The notes: generated by a model from the sequence alone, not told the origin. Numbered from the stretch's first letter, positions 1 to 6,992 are shown. The stretch is DNA of 7,149 bases from CALAED01 sp937891035 (GCA_035642125.1 DASQSZ010000406.1:1-7149); one strand, 5' to 3'. Numbers and translations: made by a program.

Positions 1-36
1 CGTGAGACGTAGAAGTCCCCCGTGACCGAGAAGGCC

Positions 37-41
37 AGGAG
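37..41 (+). promoter_or_regulatory. ribosome binding site for the small membrane protein
   Basis: AGGAG lies five bases before the GTG at 47. It selects that GTG over the GTG at 22, which would open a different frame whose first 181 codons read as an arginine-rich shadow. Stops at 10-12 and 23-25 show that any upstream gene ends very close by, so 47 may be an internal cistron of an operon starting outside the window. Confidence 0.6.
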
Positions 42-46
42 TCAGG

Positions 47-568
47 GTGAGCCGAACGAGGGTGGGATTGGGCCTGATCGCGGTCGCCGCCGGAGCCGCC
101 TGGTCGACGGGTGGGTACGCAGCCGTTCAACGCGGTGCCGCGGCCCTGGTGGCCGCCATCCCCTTTCTTCTCATCGCCGGTGGACTGATACTCCTGTTGC
201 GGGTGCTCGCGCCGCGAGGCGCTTTGGCGGGGCCGTTGGTTCTGATGGGAGCCGGCGGTCTCTGGGCCGTCGCGAGCGAGGGGTTGCTATCGCTCGCGGT
301 CGAGCGCGTGGTACCGATCGGTTTGACCATTGGAGGCGTGGCGATCGCCATGAGCAACCGATCTCCCGAGGCGGATCTCGACACTGGCGTGGTGACCCGC
401 ACGGCGTTCCTGTTTCCCTCGGGACCGAATCCGGCCAGCGGGCCGCGTGCGACCCGCCGACCTTCCTGGCTCGCCCGTGGATGGTGTGCCACGAGCGGAT
501 CACCGGTGGCAAACGCGCGAGTGGCGGCGCGGGTGCTGTCCCTTCGGGCGACCGGGGGCGCACAATGA
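47..568 (+). CDS. small four-helix membrane protein of unknown function
   Basis: This 173-residue protein is not one I can name. Its first two thirds hold four hydrophobic stretches, roughly residues 6-25, 32-52, 60-77 and 88-102, joined by very short loops. A basic, Pro/Ser/Arg-rich tail of about 65 residues follows. The GTG start has a good AGGAG ribosome binding site. Its TGA overlaps the ATG of the molybdenum hydroxylase large subunit as ATGA, so translation of the two is probably coupled. Four tight N-terminal helices followed by a soluble tail weakly recall LiaF/YvqF-type envelope-stress proteins, but the tail lacks the clear beta-rich C-terminal domain of that family and could be degraded. 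Third-position G/C is good in the helical part and less regular in the tail. Function is unknown; a membrane anchor or partner for the enzyme is only a guess from the overlap. Confidence 0.65.
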   Translation: MSRTRVGLGLIAVAAGAAWSTGGYAAVQRGAAALVAAIPFLLIAGGLILLLRVLAPRGALAGPLVLMGAGGLWAVASEGLLSLAVERVVPIGLTIGGVAIAMSNRSPEADLDTGVVTRTAFLFPSGPNPASGPRATRRPSWLARGWCATSGSPVANARVAARVLSLRATGGAQ

Positions 569-2886
569 CGGACGTGACTCAGGGGAACGCATACGTGGGC
601 GCGCGGGCGCCGCGGGTCGAGGACGGGCGGTTCGTGACCGGGGCGGGCCGGTTCGTGGCAGGGGTGCGGCTGCCCGGGATGCTGCACGCGACGGTCGTGC
701 GCAGCCCGATCGCGCACGGCGCGGTGACCCGGTGCGACCCGGACGCCGCGCTGGCCGCGCCGGGAGTGCGGGCCGTGCTCACGCCGCGCGACGCGGCGAC
801 ATTACGGCTGCCATGCATCAGCACCGCGCCCGGACAGCGCGAGGCCTCCTATCCGGTGCTGACGGAGGAGATCCGCTATGTCGGCCAGCCGCTCGCCCTG
901 GTCGTCGCCGAGTCGGCCGCAGCCGCGGAAGACGCCGCTGATCTGGTCGAGCTGGACTTCAGCGAGCGGCCCGCCTTGGTCGGGGCGGAGGCGGCGCTGG
1001 CCACCGGGGCACCGCTGTTGTATCCGGAGTGGGGCACCAACCTGGTCAGTGAGTTCGTTGTCGGGGATGCCGACGCCGCCGCGGCGATGGCGGACCACGT
1101 CGTCGAGCTGACGCTGCGACTGGGCCGCGTCGCGCCCTGCCCGATGGAGCCGCGCGGAACCGTCGCGACGTGGGAGCCGGCCCGGGGCGAGCTGACGGTC
1201 TGGACGTCCACGCAGGCGCCGCATCTGGCTCGCGATCATCTGGCCGGCGCGCTCGGCATCGGCTGCGACCGGGTCCGCGTGATCGGCTGCGATGTGGGGG
1301 GCGGGTTCGGCGCGAAGGAGCACCCCTACCCCGAAGAAGTCCTCGCCTGTCTCGCCACCAGGCGATTGGGCCGGCCGGTCACATGGATCGAGCGGCGCGG
1401 CGAGCATTTCACCTCGACCCTGCCCGCCCGCGATGCCGTTCACCGTGGCCGGCTCGCGCTCGACGCCGACGGCCGCTTCATCGCGCTGTACGCCGACATT
1501 CTGAGTGATCTCGGCGCGTATCCGGCCAGCGTCGGGGTCAACCCGGCCGCGGTGTCGGCGCTGATGCTGCCCGGGCCGTACCACTTCGACCAGGCGGGCG
1601 CCAAGGTCCGTGCCGTCGTCACCACGACGACCCCCATTGGCTCGTTCCGTGGCTTCGGGCAGCCCGAGATCACCTGGACGCGGGAGCGGCTGATCGACGA
1701 GGCCGCGCGCGGTCTCGGCCTCGACCCGGTCGAGCTGCGGCTGCGCAACATGATCCGGCCGGCGGAGTTTCCCTATCCGAGCCGCACCCGGCAATCGTAC
1801 GACTCCGGGGACTACGCGGCGGCGCTCGAGTTGGTGCGCGACCGCGTCGCGGCCCGGGCGGCCGCGACGCCCCGCGACGGGAAGCCGCGCGGCGTCGGGT
1901 TCGCCTGCCACGTCGAGCACACCGGGATGGGGCCGTCCGCGGAGATGGAGGCGGCCGGCATCAACGCCGGCGGATTCGAGATCGCGGTGGTGCGGATGGA
2001 GCCCGACGCCTCCATCGTGGTCTCCTCCGGGGTATGCGGCATGGGCCAGGGCATCGAAACCACCCTCGCCCAGCTGGCCGCCGACCGCTTGGCCGTCCCG
2101 ATGGACCGCGTCAAGGTCGTGTTCGGCGACACCGCGTACGCGCCGTACTCAGGGCTCGGCTCGATCGCCAGCCGGTCGCTCACGGTCGGCGGCGCGGCCC
2201 TCATCGGCGCGGCCGACCGGCTCCGCCGGCGAATCCTGGCGATCGCCGCCCACCGACTCGAAGCCACGCCGGGCGACCTGGAGATCACCGGCGCGGCGGT
2301 CCGGGTCAAGGGAGATCCCGCCGCGGCCATCACCCTGGCCGACATCGCCGCGGCCGCGTGGCGCGGCCGCGACCTGCCGGACGGCATGTCGCCCGGACTC
2401 GAAGAGCGCGAGGTCTACGACCCGCCTGCCAACGTCTATGGATACGCCGCCCACGCGGCCGCGGTCGCCGTCGACCCGGACACCGGGAAGATCGAGATCG
2501 AGGGATACTGGGCGGTCACCGACTGCGGCGTGGTCGTCAACCCCACCATCGTCGAAGGACAGCTGCACGGAGGCATCGTGCAGGGCATCGGCATGGCCCT
2601 GACGGAGGAGATCGCCTACGCACCGGACGGCCAGCCGCTCACGACCACCTTCATGGACTATCTGCTCCCCTCGTCGCCCGAGTCGCCGCCGATCGAGGTC
2701 GAGCTGATCCAAGTACCCTCACCGGTGACCCCGGGCGGCATGAAGGGCGTCGGCGAGAGCGGGGTGATCAGCGCGCCGGCCGCCGTCGGCAACGCCGTCG
2801 CCGCCGCGCTCCCCCACGTCGCCGGCCGCATCACCGCCACGCCGCTCACCCCGTACGCCGTCTGGTCGGTGTTGCGGGACGGCTAG
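565..2886 (+). CDS. xanthine dehydrogenase family molybdopterin-binding (large) subunit
   Basis: This is the 773-residue catalytic subunit of a molybdenum hydroxylase (COG1529: xanthine dehydrogenase, CoxL and aldehyde oxidase family). The family hydroxylates a carbon or oxidises CO at a Mo-molybdopterin cytosine dinucleotide centre and passes electrons to [2Fe-2S] and FAD subunits. The N-terminal alpha/beta hammerhead spans about residues 20-130 and two Mo-cofactor domains follow. Visible motifs are MEPRG (E195), STQAPH (Q217), GGGFGAK (245-251), SFRGFGQPE (360-368), MGQG (493-496) and GVGESG with the catalytic base E731. The RGFG loop differs from the AYRCSFR loop of true CO dehydrogenase, so the substrate is more likely a purine, aldehyde or N-heterocycle; which one cannot be read. 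There is no signal peptide, so it is cytoplasmic. The ATG at 565 overlaps the preceding stop and has a G-run at 554-558. Partner subunits are not in the window. Confidence 0.93.
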   Translation: MTDVTQGNAYVGARAPRVEDGRFVTGAGRFVAGVRLPGMLHATVVRSPIAHGAVTRCDPDAALAAPGVRAVLTPRDAATLRLPCISTAPGQREASYPVLTEEIRYVGQPLALVVAESAAAAEDAADLVELDFSERPALVGAEAALATGAPLLYPEWGTNLVSEFVVGDADAAAAMADHVVELTLRLGRVAPCPMEPRGTVATWEPARGELTVWTSTQAPHLARDHLAGALGIGCDRVRVIGCDVGGGFGAKEHPYPEEVLACLATRRLGRPVTWIERRGEHFTSTLPARDAVHRGRLALDADGRFIALYADILSDLGAYPASVGVNPAAVSALMLPGPYHFDQAGAKVRAVVTTTTPIGSFRGFGQPEITWTRERLIDEAARGLGLDPVELRLRNMIRPAEFPYPSRTRQSYDSGDYAAALELVRDRVAARAAATPRDGKPRGVGFACHVEHTGMGPSAEMEAAGINAGGFEIAVVRMEPDASIVVSSGVCGMGQGIETTLAQLAADRLAVPMDRVKVVFGDTAYAPYSGLGSIASRSLTVGGAALIGAADRLRRRILAIAAHRLEATPGDLEITGAAVRVKGDPAAAITLADIAAAAWRGRDLPDGMSPGLEEREVYDPPANVYGYAAHAAAVAVDPDTGKIEIEGYWAVTDCGVVVNPTIVEGQLHGGIVQGIGMALTEEIAYAPDGQPLTTTFMDYLLPSSPESPPIEVELIQVPSPVTPGGMKGVGESGVISAPAAVGNAVAAALPHVAGRITATPLTPYAVWSVLRDG

Positions 2887-2890
2887 CCGG

Positions 2891-4411
2891 TCAGCCGACG
2901 GCGGCACCTCTGAGCGGCTGGTAGCCGGGAAATTCGACGGTGACGCTTTTGACTTCCGGCGGCAGCTTGTAGGAATTGGCGTGCGTCATCGTGCCGCCCG
3001 GCATGATCCGATAGTCGCCGCCGCCGCCCAGACCGATGCACAGGCACCGGTTTTGTGAATCGCGCAAGGTGTAATAGCGCCGACCGGTCGCCTCATCGTA
3101 AAGCGTGACGCCCATCGTGCCGCCGCTGGCGCCACCGAAATAAAAGACGTTGGTGACCGGGGTGGCGAACTGGGTCGTACTGTCGAACTGCTCGCCGCCG
3201 TTGTTGGTCAATTTCCAGACGAGGTTGACCAGGCCGGTCGGCGAGCGCCGCAGCTCGGTGACGTCCAATTTGAGAGAACGCACCTCCTGAGCCTTCGGTT
3301 GCGCGGCGCCCACCGGCCGTCCTGGCGCCGCCGGCGCCGGCCCGGGGCCGGCCGGCGCCGGGGCTGGTCTGGCGAAGGTGACTGTGACCCGACGGTTGCG
3401 CTGCCGGCCGGCGTCACTCGAATTCGCGGCGACCGGTTCCTTGGACCCGTGCCCCGCCGACTGGTAGCCGACGCCGGGTCGGGTGATGAGCCTGCTCAGC
3501 ACGCGCTGGACGGCCTGCGCCCGGCGCAGCGACAGCGGATCGTTGATCGCGTCGTTGCCGGTGTTGTCGGTGTGCCCGTCGATCTGCACGGTCGTGTCCG
3601 CCGACTGGTCGATCCGCTTCGCCACATCGGTGAGGATCGACTCGGCCTTCGCGGTGATGTCGGCCTTGTTGAGCGCGAAGAGCACGTCCGAGGACAGCCG
3701 GAAGCTCTGGTTCGCGTCGCCTTCGTCTACCGCCTGATCGCCGCCTTCGACGGTGCTGACCAGCGGCAGGATCGTCGGCGGGCGGGCGCCGGCCGGATCG
3801 GCGCCGGCGGGCGGCGCGGCCGGACCCGGGCCGATCGGAACGTCGGGGAACACCTGGGTCAGCGGCACCGAGACGGCGATCCGGTGCACGTCTGCCGGCG
3901 GTGCCGGCAGGACCGCGTAGAACTCGGCGGATCGGCCCGGCTCGATGGTGGTGTTCAAGGTGTCGCTGCACAGGCATTCGCCGCCGGCCCCGGTCAGCGG
4001 AAAGTACCGCTTGTTCGCGACCGGATCGACCAGCGTGATCCCGGTGGCCTTCGGCCGGGTCGGTTCAGCTGGCCGCACTCCGTCCGCGGCGGGCCAATCC
4101 AGTGTGTAGGTGGGGGAAAACGCCTCGGCCTCCCCGTTGACCAGACGCACCCGCACCAGCACCGAGTTCGCCGGGCCACGATCCAGCGCGATCAATTCCG
4201 CCCGCACTTTTCCTTTCTGCACGGCCATCGGCGCGCTGGCGAGCGCCTGCCCCGCGCCTTTCTCGTTGCCTCCGCCGCCCTCTCCTCCGGCGGGCGGTCG
4301 CGTGCTTATGTCTTTCGCGGAGCGCTCGCCACCGATCACGCCGCACCCGGCGGCGGCCAGCACAAGGCAGGACAGCGCGGCAGGAGCGAACAAGCGAAGT
4401 GGTGAGCCCAT
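2891..4411 (-). CDS. OmpA-domain lipoprotein with two flanking CLC-motif domains
   Basis: This 506-residue protein starts with a short basic n-region, a hydrophobic core and the lipobox-like AAAGC. That predicts lipid attachment at C23 and an extracytoplasmic, membrane-tethered location. A Gly/Pro-rich linker leads to domain A (about 68-193), then a Pro/Ala linker, an OmpA C-terminal-like domain (about 238-347), a second Pro/Ala linker (348-372) and domain B (about 376-500). The OmpA part has the LFALNKADIT start, GHTDNTG (D282), LSLRRA (R297) and GRQRNRRV; the Asp and Arg match the pair that binds diaminopimelate in peptidoglycan. Domains A and B resemble each other: LVDPVANKRYFPL with ECLC (C146, C148) against LYDEATGRRYYTL with RCLC (C456, C458). 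They look like beta-sandwich adhesion or ligand domains, but I cannot name them. GGGGGA sits just before the ATG. It probably anchors the membrane to the wall; the role of A and B is unknown. The gene is convergent with the hydroxylase gene, 4 bp away. Confidence 0.9.
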   Translation of the reverse strand: MGSPLRLFAPAALSCLVLAAAGCGVIGGERSAKDISTRPPAGGEGGGGNEKGAGQALASAPMAVQKGKVRAELIALDRGPANSVLVRVRLVNGEAEAFSPTYTLDWPAADGVRPAEPTRPKATGITLVDPVANKRYFPLTGAGGECLCSDTLNTTIEPGRSAEFYAVLPAPPADVHRIAVSVPLTQVFPDVPIGPGPAAPPAGADPAGARPPTILPLVSTVEGGDQAVDEGDANQSFRLSSDVLFALNKADITAKAESILTDVAKRIDQSADTTVQIDGHTDNTGNDAINDPLSLRRAQAVQRVLSRLITRPGVGYQSAGHGSKEPVAANSSDAGRQRNRRVTVTFARPAPAPAGPGPAPAAPGRPVGAAQPKAQEVRSLKLDVTELRRSPTGLVNLVWKLTNNGGEQFDSTTQFATPVTNVFYFGGASGGTMGVTLYDEATGRRYYTLRDSQNRCLCIGLGGGGDYRIMPGGTMTHANSYKLPPEVKSVTVEFPGYQPLRGAAVG

Positions 4412-4441
4412 CGGTCCCCCGATTGAACGTCTCTGATCTCG

Positions 4442-4458
4442 CCAGCGAGAAGCGCTGG
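4442..4458. repeat. inverted repeat upstream of the lipoprotein gene
   Basis: CCAGCG (4442-4447) and CGCTGG (4453-4458) form a perfect 6-bp inverted repeat around a 5-base loop. It starts 31 bases upstream of the lipoprotein start codon, so it lies in the likely leader or promoter region. It could be a small operator or a 5' leader hairpin. Six base pairs in high-GC DNA can also occur by chance. I found no convincing -10 box nearby on the minus strand. Confidence 0.3.
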
Positions 4459-4541
4459 TCTTGGCAAGCCCTCAGCGTCGCACGGCGCATCACAACGCGG
4501 CTCACTACGCACGCACGGGCATTGACCAGGCGTGCACTAAC

Positions 4542-4868
4542 GCCGATGTGACGGCGCAGTTCCCGCCGTCGGCCAAGCGGGCGGTGCTGGACGCCTTTCA
4601 GATCTCACGCGGGTTCGGCGCGCTGCCCTCCCGCTGCTCTCACGTGGCCACCTGTCTTCGGCGACACGGCCGTGGCCTGCCTGCGGGACGCCGTCAGGCC
4701 CTTCACCACGGGCGCTCATCTCATGGGTCGGCCTCGCGCTGGTCGGCGCACTCGCGTTGCTTGCGCGCAGGTCGCGTCGCGGCGTGGTCGGCGATCCCGG
4801 TCGTACTCGCCGGGCAGACCCTCGCGCTGCATGTGCTCATACCCCTCAAGGACGCCTACGGCGGATAG
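4542..4868 (+). pseudogene. decayed C-terminal remnant of a membrane protein, three frames
   Basis: No frame is intact here, yet successive pieces each look coding, with G/C third positions and plausible protein sequence. Frame 3 gives FPPSAKRAVLDAFQISRGFG near 4560-4619. Frame 1 gives FGDTAVACLRDAVRPFTTGAH at 4657-4719. Frame 2 gives ISWVGLALVGALALLARRSR at 4718-4780, a good membrane helix ending in basic residues. Frame 3 then resumes with IPVVLAGQTLALHVLIPLK up to TAG at 4866-4868. Joined, they suggest a polytopic membrane protein broken by at least three small indels. The loop-helix-basic-end pattern is loosely like the end of a DHA2-type major facilitator exporter, but the family is not certain. 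There is no start or ribosome binding site that fits, so only the 3' part survives. It lies head to head with the lipoprotein gene and tail to tail with the acyl-CoA dehydrogenase remnant. Confidence 0.45.
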
Positions 4869-5043
4869 CCGGCGCCGGCGGCGAGCGCACCGCAACAGCA
4901 GCCGAGCAGCTGCGATCTTGGTCTTCATGCAGGCGAGCTTGACGGCGATGGCCGGAAAGTCGCCGATCTTCTCGCCGAACCGCTCGCGTTCGCGGGCGTA
5001 GGCGAGCGCGTAGTCGTAAGTAGTCGTAGGCGGCCCTTGCTCG
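4856..5043 (-). pseudogene. internal fragment of an acyl-CoA dehydrogenase, frameshifted
   Basis: Read on the minus strand, the stretch gives ARAAYDY in one frame. It then gives ALAYARERERFGEKIGDF, FPAIAVKLACMKTKIAAARL and LLRCA in a second frame (about 5018-4884), and ALAAGAGYPP plus a stop in a third (ending 4856). These match the start of the C-terminal helical domain of acyl-CoA dehydrogenases, flavoenzymes of acyl-CoA oxidation. In that family the block reads like YA.ER.QFG..I..FQAI..KLADM.T.IEAARLL.YRAA. The first frame switch sits exactly at a 10-bp tandem duplication (5011-5030). Conserved Q, D and E positions are P, C and A here, as expected for relaxed selection. The FAD- and substrate-binding N-terminal parts and the catalytic glutamate region are absent. 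It is non-functional. A normal acyl-CoA dehydrogenase end lies 2 kb to the right on the same strand. Confidence 0.8.
5011..5030. repeat. 10-bp tandem duplication that breaks the acyl-CoA dehydrogenase frame
   Basis: Two adjacent 10-base units, TAGTCGTAAG and TAGTCGTAGG, differ at one base. Ten bases shift the frame by one. Removing one unit joins ARAAYDY directly to ALAYARER in a single frame, giving the normal family sequence. This marks the duplication as one of the inactivating mutations of the remnant rather than a regulatory repeat. Confidence 0.85.
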
Positions 5044-5138
5044 CGAGGGGCGAAATGGGATGTCATGCACGGGAGCCGCGTCTTGGTCCTCGTTTGAGGT
5101 GGCCTGCGGTGTTTTGGTGAGCTCGGGGGCTGACGAGC

Positions 5139-5144
5139 GGGAGG
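5139..5144 (+). promoter_or_regulatory. ribosome binding site of the gamma-glutamyltransferase gene
   Basis: GGGAGG lies four bases before the GTG at 5149 and thirteen before the in-frame GTG at 5158. The spacing is a little short, but it favours 5149. No recognisable -35/-10 pair was found in the roughly 100 bases upstream. Confidence 0.6.
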
Positions 5145-5148
5145 CCTA

Positions 5149-6945
5149 GTGGACGGCGTGAGACGGGCATGCGGGCGGGTGCTGGTGCCCGTGCTGGCCG
5201 GTGTGACGGCGATCAGCTTGGTGCAGGGGGCGCCGGCGGCGGTGGCGGAGCCCGAGCCGCTTCCCAGGCAGCCGGTGGCCACCGGGTACGGCGGGGCGGT
5301 GGCCTCGCTCGACCCGTATGCGTCGCATGCCGGGCTTGAGGTGCTCAGGCGGGGCGGCAACGCGATCGACGCGGCGGTGGCGACGTCGGCGGCGCTGGGG
5401 GTTACCAGGCCCTATGACGGCAGCATCGGCGGCGGCGGGTTCATGGTGATCTACTCGGCGAAGACCGGCAAGGTCGCCACGATCGACGGTCGGGAGGCCG
5501 CGCCGGCGGCGGTGAAGCCGGACGTGTTCATCGACCCGGCCACCGGGCAGGCGATTCCGTTCGCCGAGCGGCGCGTGTCCGGGCTGTCCATCGGTGTTCC
5601 CGGGGTTGTCAGTACGTGGCAGCGTGCGCTTTCCCGGCACGGCAGGATGCCGCTGCACAACGTGCTGAAGCCGGCGACCGATCTCGCGCGGGACGGCTTC
5701 GTCGTTGACGCGGAGTACCAGCGGCGCACCGAGCAGAACCTCGACATCTTGCGCGACTTCACCTCCAGTCGCGACACGTTCCTGGTCGACGGGCAGGCCC
5801 CGCGGGAGGGCACCGTCTTCCGTAATAAGGAGCTCGCGCGCACGTATGAGATCCTCGCCGATGGCGGGGCGTCGGCGTTCTACACCGGTGAGATCGCCGA
5901 GGCGATCGCGGGCACCGTCACGAACCCGCCGAAGGTTCCCAGCACCACGCGCAACGTGCGTTCGGGCCAGATGACGGTCGATGACCTGAAGAACTACCGG
6001 GCGTTGGACAAGGCGCCGACAAAAGTCGACTACCGCGGCGCCGAGGTCTATGGGATGGCGCCGCCCTCGAGTGGGGGTATGACGGTCGGGGAGTACCTCA
6101 ACATCGTTGAGGGTTTCGACCTGAAGTCCATGCCGCGGGCGCGGGCGCTGCACCACATGATCGAGGCGTCCGCGCTGGCGTTCGGCGATCGGAACGCCTA
6201 CATCGGCGACGACCGCTTCGTGAACGTGCCGGTGACCGGCATCCTCTCGCAGGGCTTCGCTGACGAACGGCGCCGGCTGATCGGGCCGTCCCCGGCGGCC
6301 AAGCCGGTGCCCGCCGGAGACCCGTGGCCGTACAACGGCGGCGGCACGCCCCGCCAGGGTGTCAACGCCTACAGCGACGGTTCGACCACCCACCTGACCA
6401 CGGCGGACAAGTGGGGCAACCTCGTCGCCTACACCTTCACGCTCGAGCAGATCAGCGGTAGCGGCATCGCGGTGCCGGGCTATGGGTTCCTGCTGAACAA
6501 CGAGCTCACCGACTTCTCAACCAACCCGAACGACCCGGCCAACGCCCCGGCCGGCGGCAAGCGCCCGCGCAGCAGCATGACCCCCACAGTCGTGCTGAAG
6601 GACGGCAAGCCACTGCTGGCCACGGGCTCCCCGGGCAGCGCAGTGATCATCACCAGTGTGATGCAGGTGCTGGCGAACCATCTCGACTTCGGCATGAGCC
6701 TGCCGGAGGCGATCGCCGCTCCCCGGCTGTCCCAGCAGAACGCGGCGACGACCACCGCGGAGGCCGAGATGATCAACAGCCCCGAGGGCCGGGAACTCGC
6801 CAGTCTCGGCCACCAGTTCAGCACATCGAGCACGCTCGGCAACATGACCGGGGTGGCGTTCCTCCCGGACGGGCGGCTGCAGGCCGCCGCCGAGCCCGTG
6901 CGCCTCGGGGGCGGTAGCGCCGTCGTCCTGCGGCCGGCCGAATAG
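5149..6945 (+). CDS. ggt: secreted gamma-glutamyltransferase (gamma-glutamyl hydrolase)
   Basis: This 598-residue N-terminal-nucleophile hydrolase cleaves the gamma-glutamyl bond of glutathione and related peptides and moves the glutamyl group to water or an acceptor. An N-terminal basic stretch, hydrophobic core and AVA-EP site (about residue 33) predict Sec export. The large-subunit part has GGNAIDAAVA, GGGGFM and DGREAAP, with R115 matching the carboxylate-binding arginine. Self-cleavage should fall between S412 and T413 in GSTTH, giving a small subunit of 186 residues led by nucleophile T413. Also present are T431, LLNNELTDFS (E452, D455), KRPRSSM (S475, S476) and GSPGS (493-497). Compared with the E. 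coli enzyme, the N after TL is E433, the second G of SPGG is S497, and the lid-loop segment between D455 and S475 is about nine residues shorter. The gene stands alone and ends before a strong hairpin. Confidence 0.95.
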   Translation: MDGVRRACGRVLVPVLAGVTAISLVQGAPAAVAEPEPLPRQPVATGYGGAVASLDPYASHAGLEVLRRGGNAIDAAVATSAALGVTRPYDGSIGGGGFMVIYSAKTGKVATIDGREAAPAAVKPDVFIDPATGQAIPFAERRVSGLSIGVPGVVSTWQRALSRHGRMPLHNVLKPATDLARDGFVVDAEYQRRTEQNLDILRDFTSSRDTFLVDGQAPREGTVFRNKELARTYEILADGGASAFYTGEIAEAIAGTVTNPPKVPSTTRNVRSGQMTVDDLKNYRALDKAPTKVDYRGAEVYGMAPPSSGGMTVGEYLNIVEGFDLKSMPRARALHHMIEASALAFGDRNAYIGDDRFVNVPVTGILSQGFADERRRLIGPSPAAKPVPAGDPWPYNGGGTPRQGVNAYSDGSTTHLTTADKWGNLVAYTFTLEQISGSGIAVPGYGFLLNNELTDFSTNPNDPANAPAGGKRPRSSMTPTVVLKDGKPLLATGSPGSAVIITSVMQVLANHLDFGMSLPEAIAAPRLSQQNAATTTAEAEMINSPEGRELASLGHQFSTSSTLGNMTGVAFLPDGRLQAAAEPVRLGGGSAVVLRPAE

Positions 6946-6958
6946 CGACCGATCGAGC

Positions 6959-6992
6959 GACCGTGCCGGTGCCTTCAGGTACCGGCGCGGTC
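6959..6992. terminator. bidirectional hairpin terminator between convergent genes
   Basis: The arms 6959-6970 and 6981-6992 pair over 12 positions with one G-T wobble. The interval adds another wobble and two C-G pairs, leaving a TTCA tetraloop, so the stem is about 15 bp. It starts 13 bases after the gamma-glutamyltransferase stop and lies 44 bases beyond the stop of the acyl-CoA dehydrogenase that converges from the right. There is no T-run, which is usual in actinomycetes. It can serve both genes. Confidence 0.75.

Noticed and set aside
22..564. A longer version of the molybdenum hydroxylase starting at GTG 22
   Set aside because: The first 181 codons read as an arginine/glycine-rich shadow of the membrane protein frame, and family similarity begins right after the ATG at 565.
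802..1920. Long open frame antisense to the hydroxylase
   Set aside because: Typical high-GC antisense shadow; all conserved motifs lie on the plus strand.
3299..4405. Long open frame antisense to the lipoprotein
   Set aside because: Arginine-rich composition with no motifs. The minus strand carries a clear lipobox, the OmpA motifs and good codon use.
4412..4541. Promoter elements for the lipoprotein gene
   Set aside because: A TTGCCA on the minus strand could be a -35 box, but no acceptable -10 lies at the right spacing.
5121..5138. GCTCG/CGAGC inverted repeat just before the gamma-glutamyltransferase ribosome binding site
   Set aside because: Only five pairs with an 8-base loop in high-GC DNA; too weak to call a regulatory element.
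4716..5360. A 214-residue minus-strand protein containing the acyl-CoA dehydrogenase block
   Set aside because: Only about 45 residues match the family. The start lies inside the gamma-glutamyltransferase gene and the rest is shadow, so it is scored as a pseudogene fragment instead.
5146..6393. Long open frame antisense to the gamma-glutamyltransferase
   Set aside because: Arginine/histidine-rich shadow of a well-supported gene.
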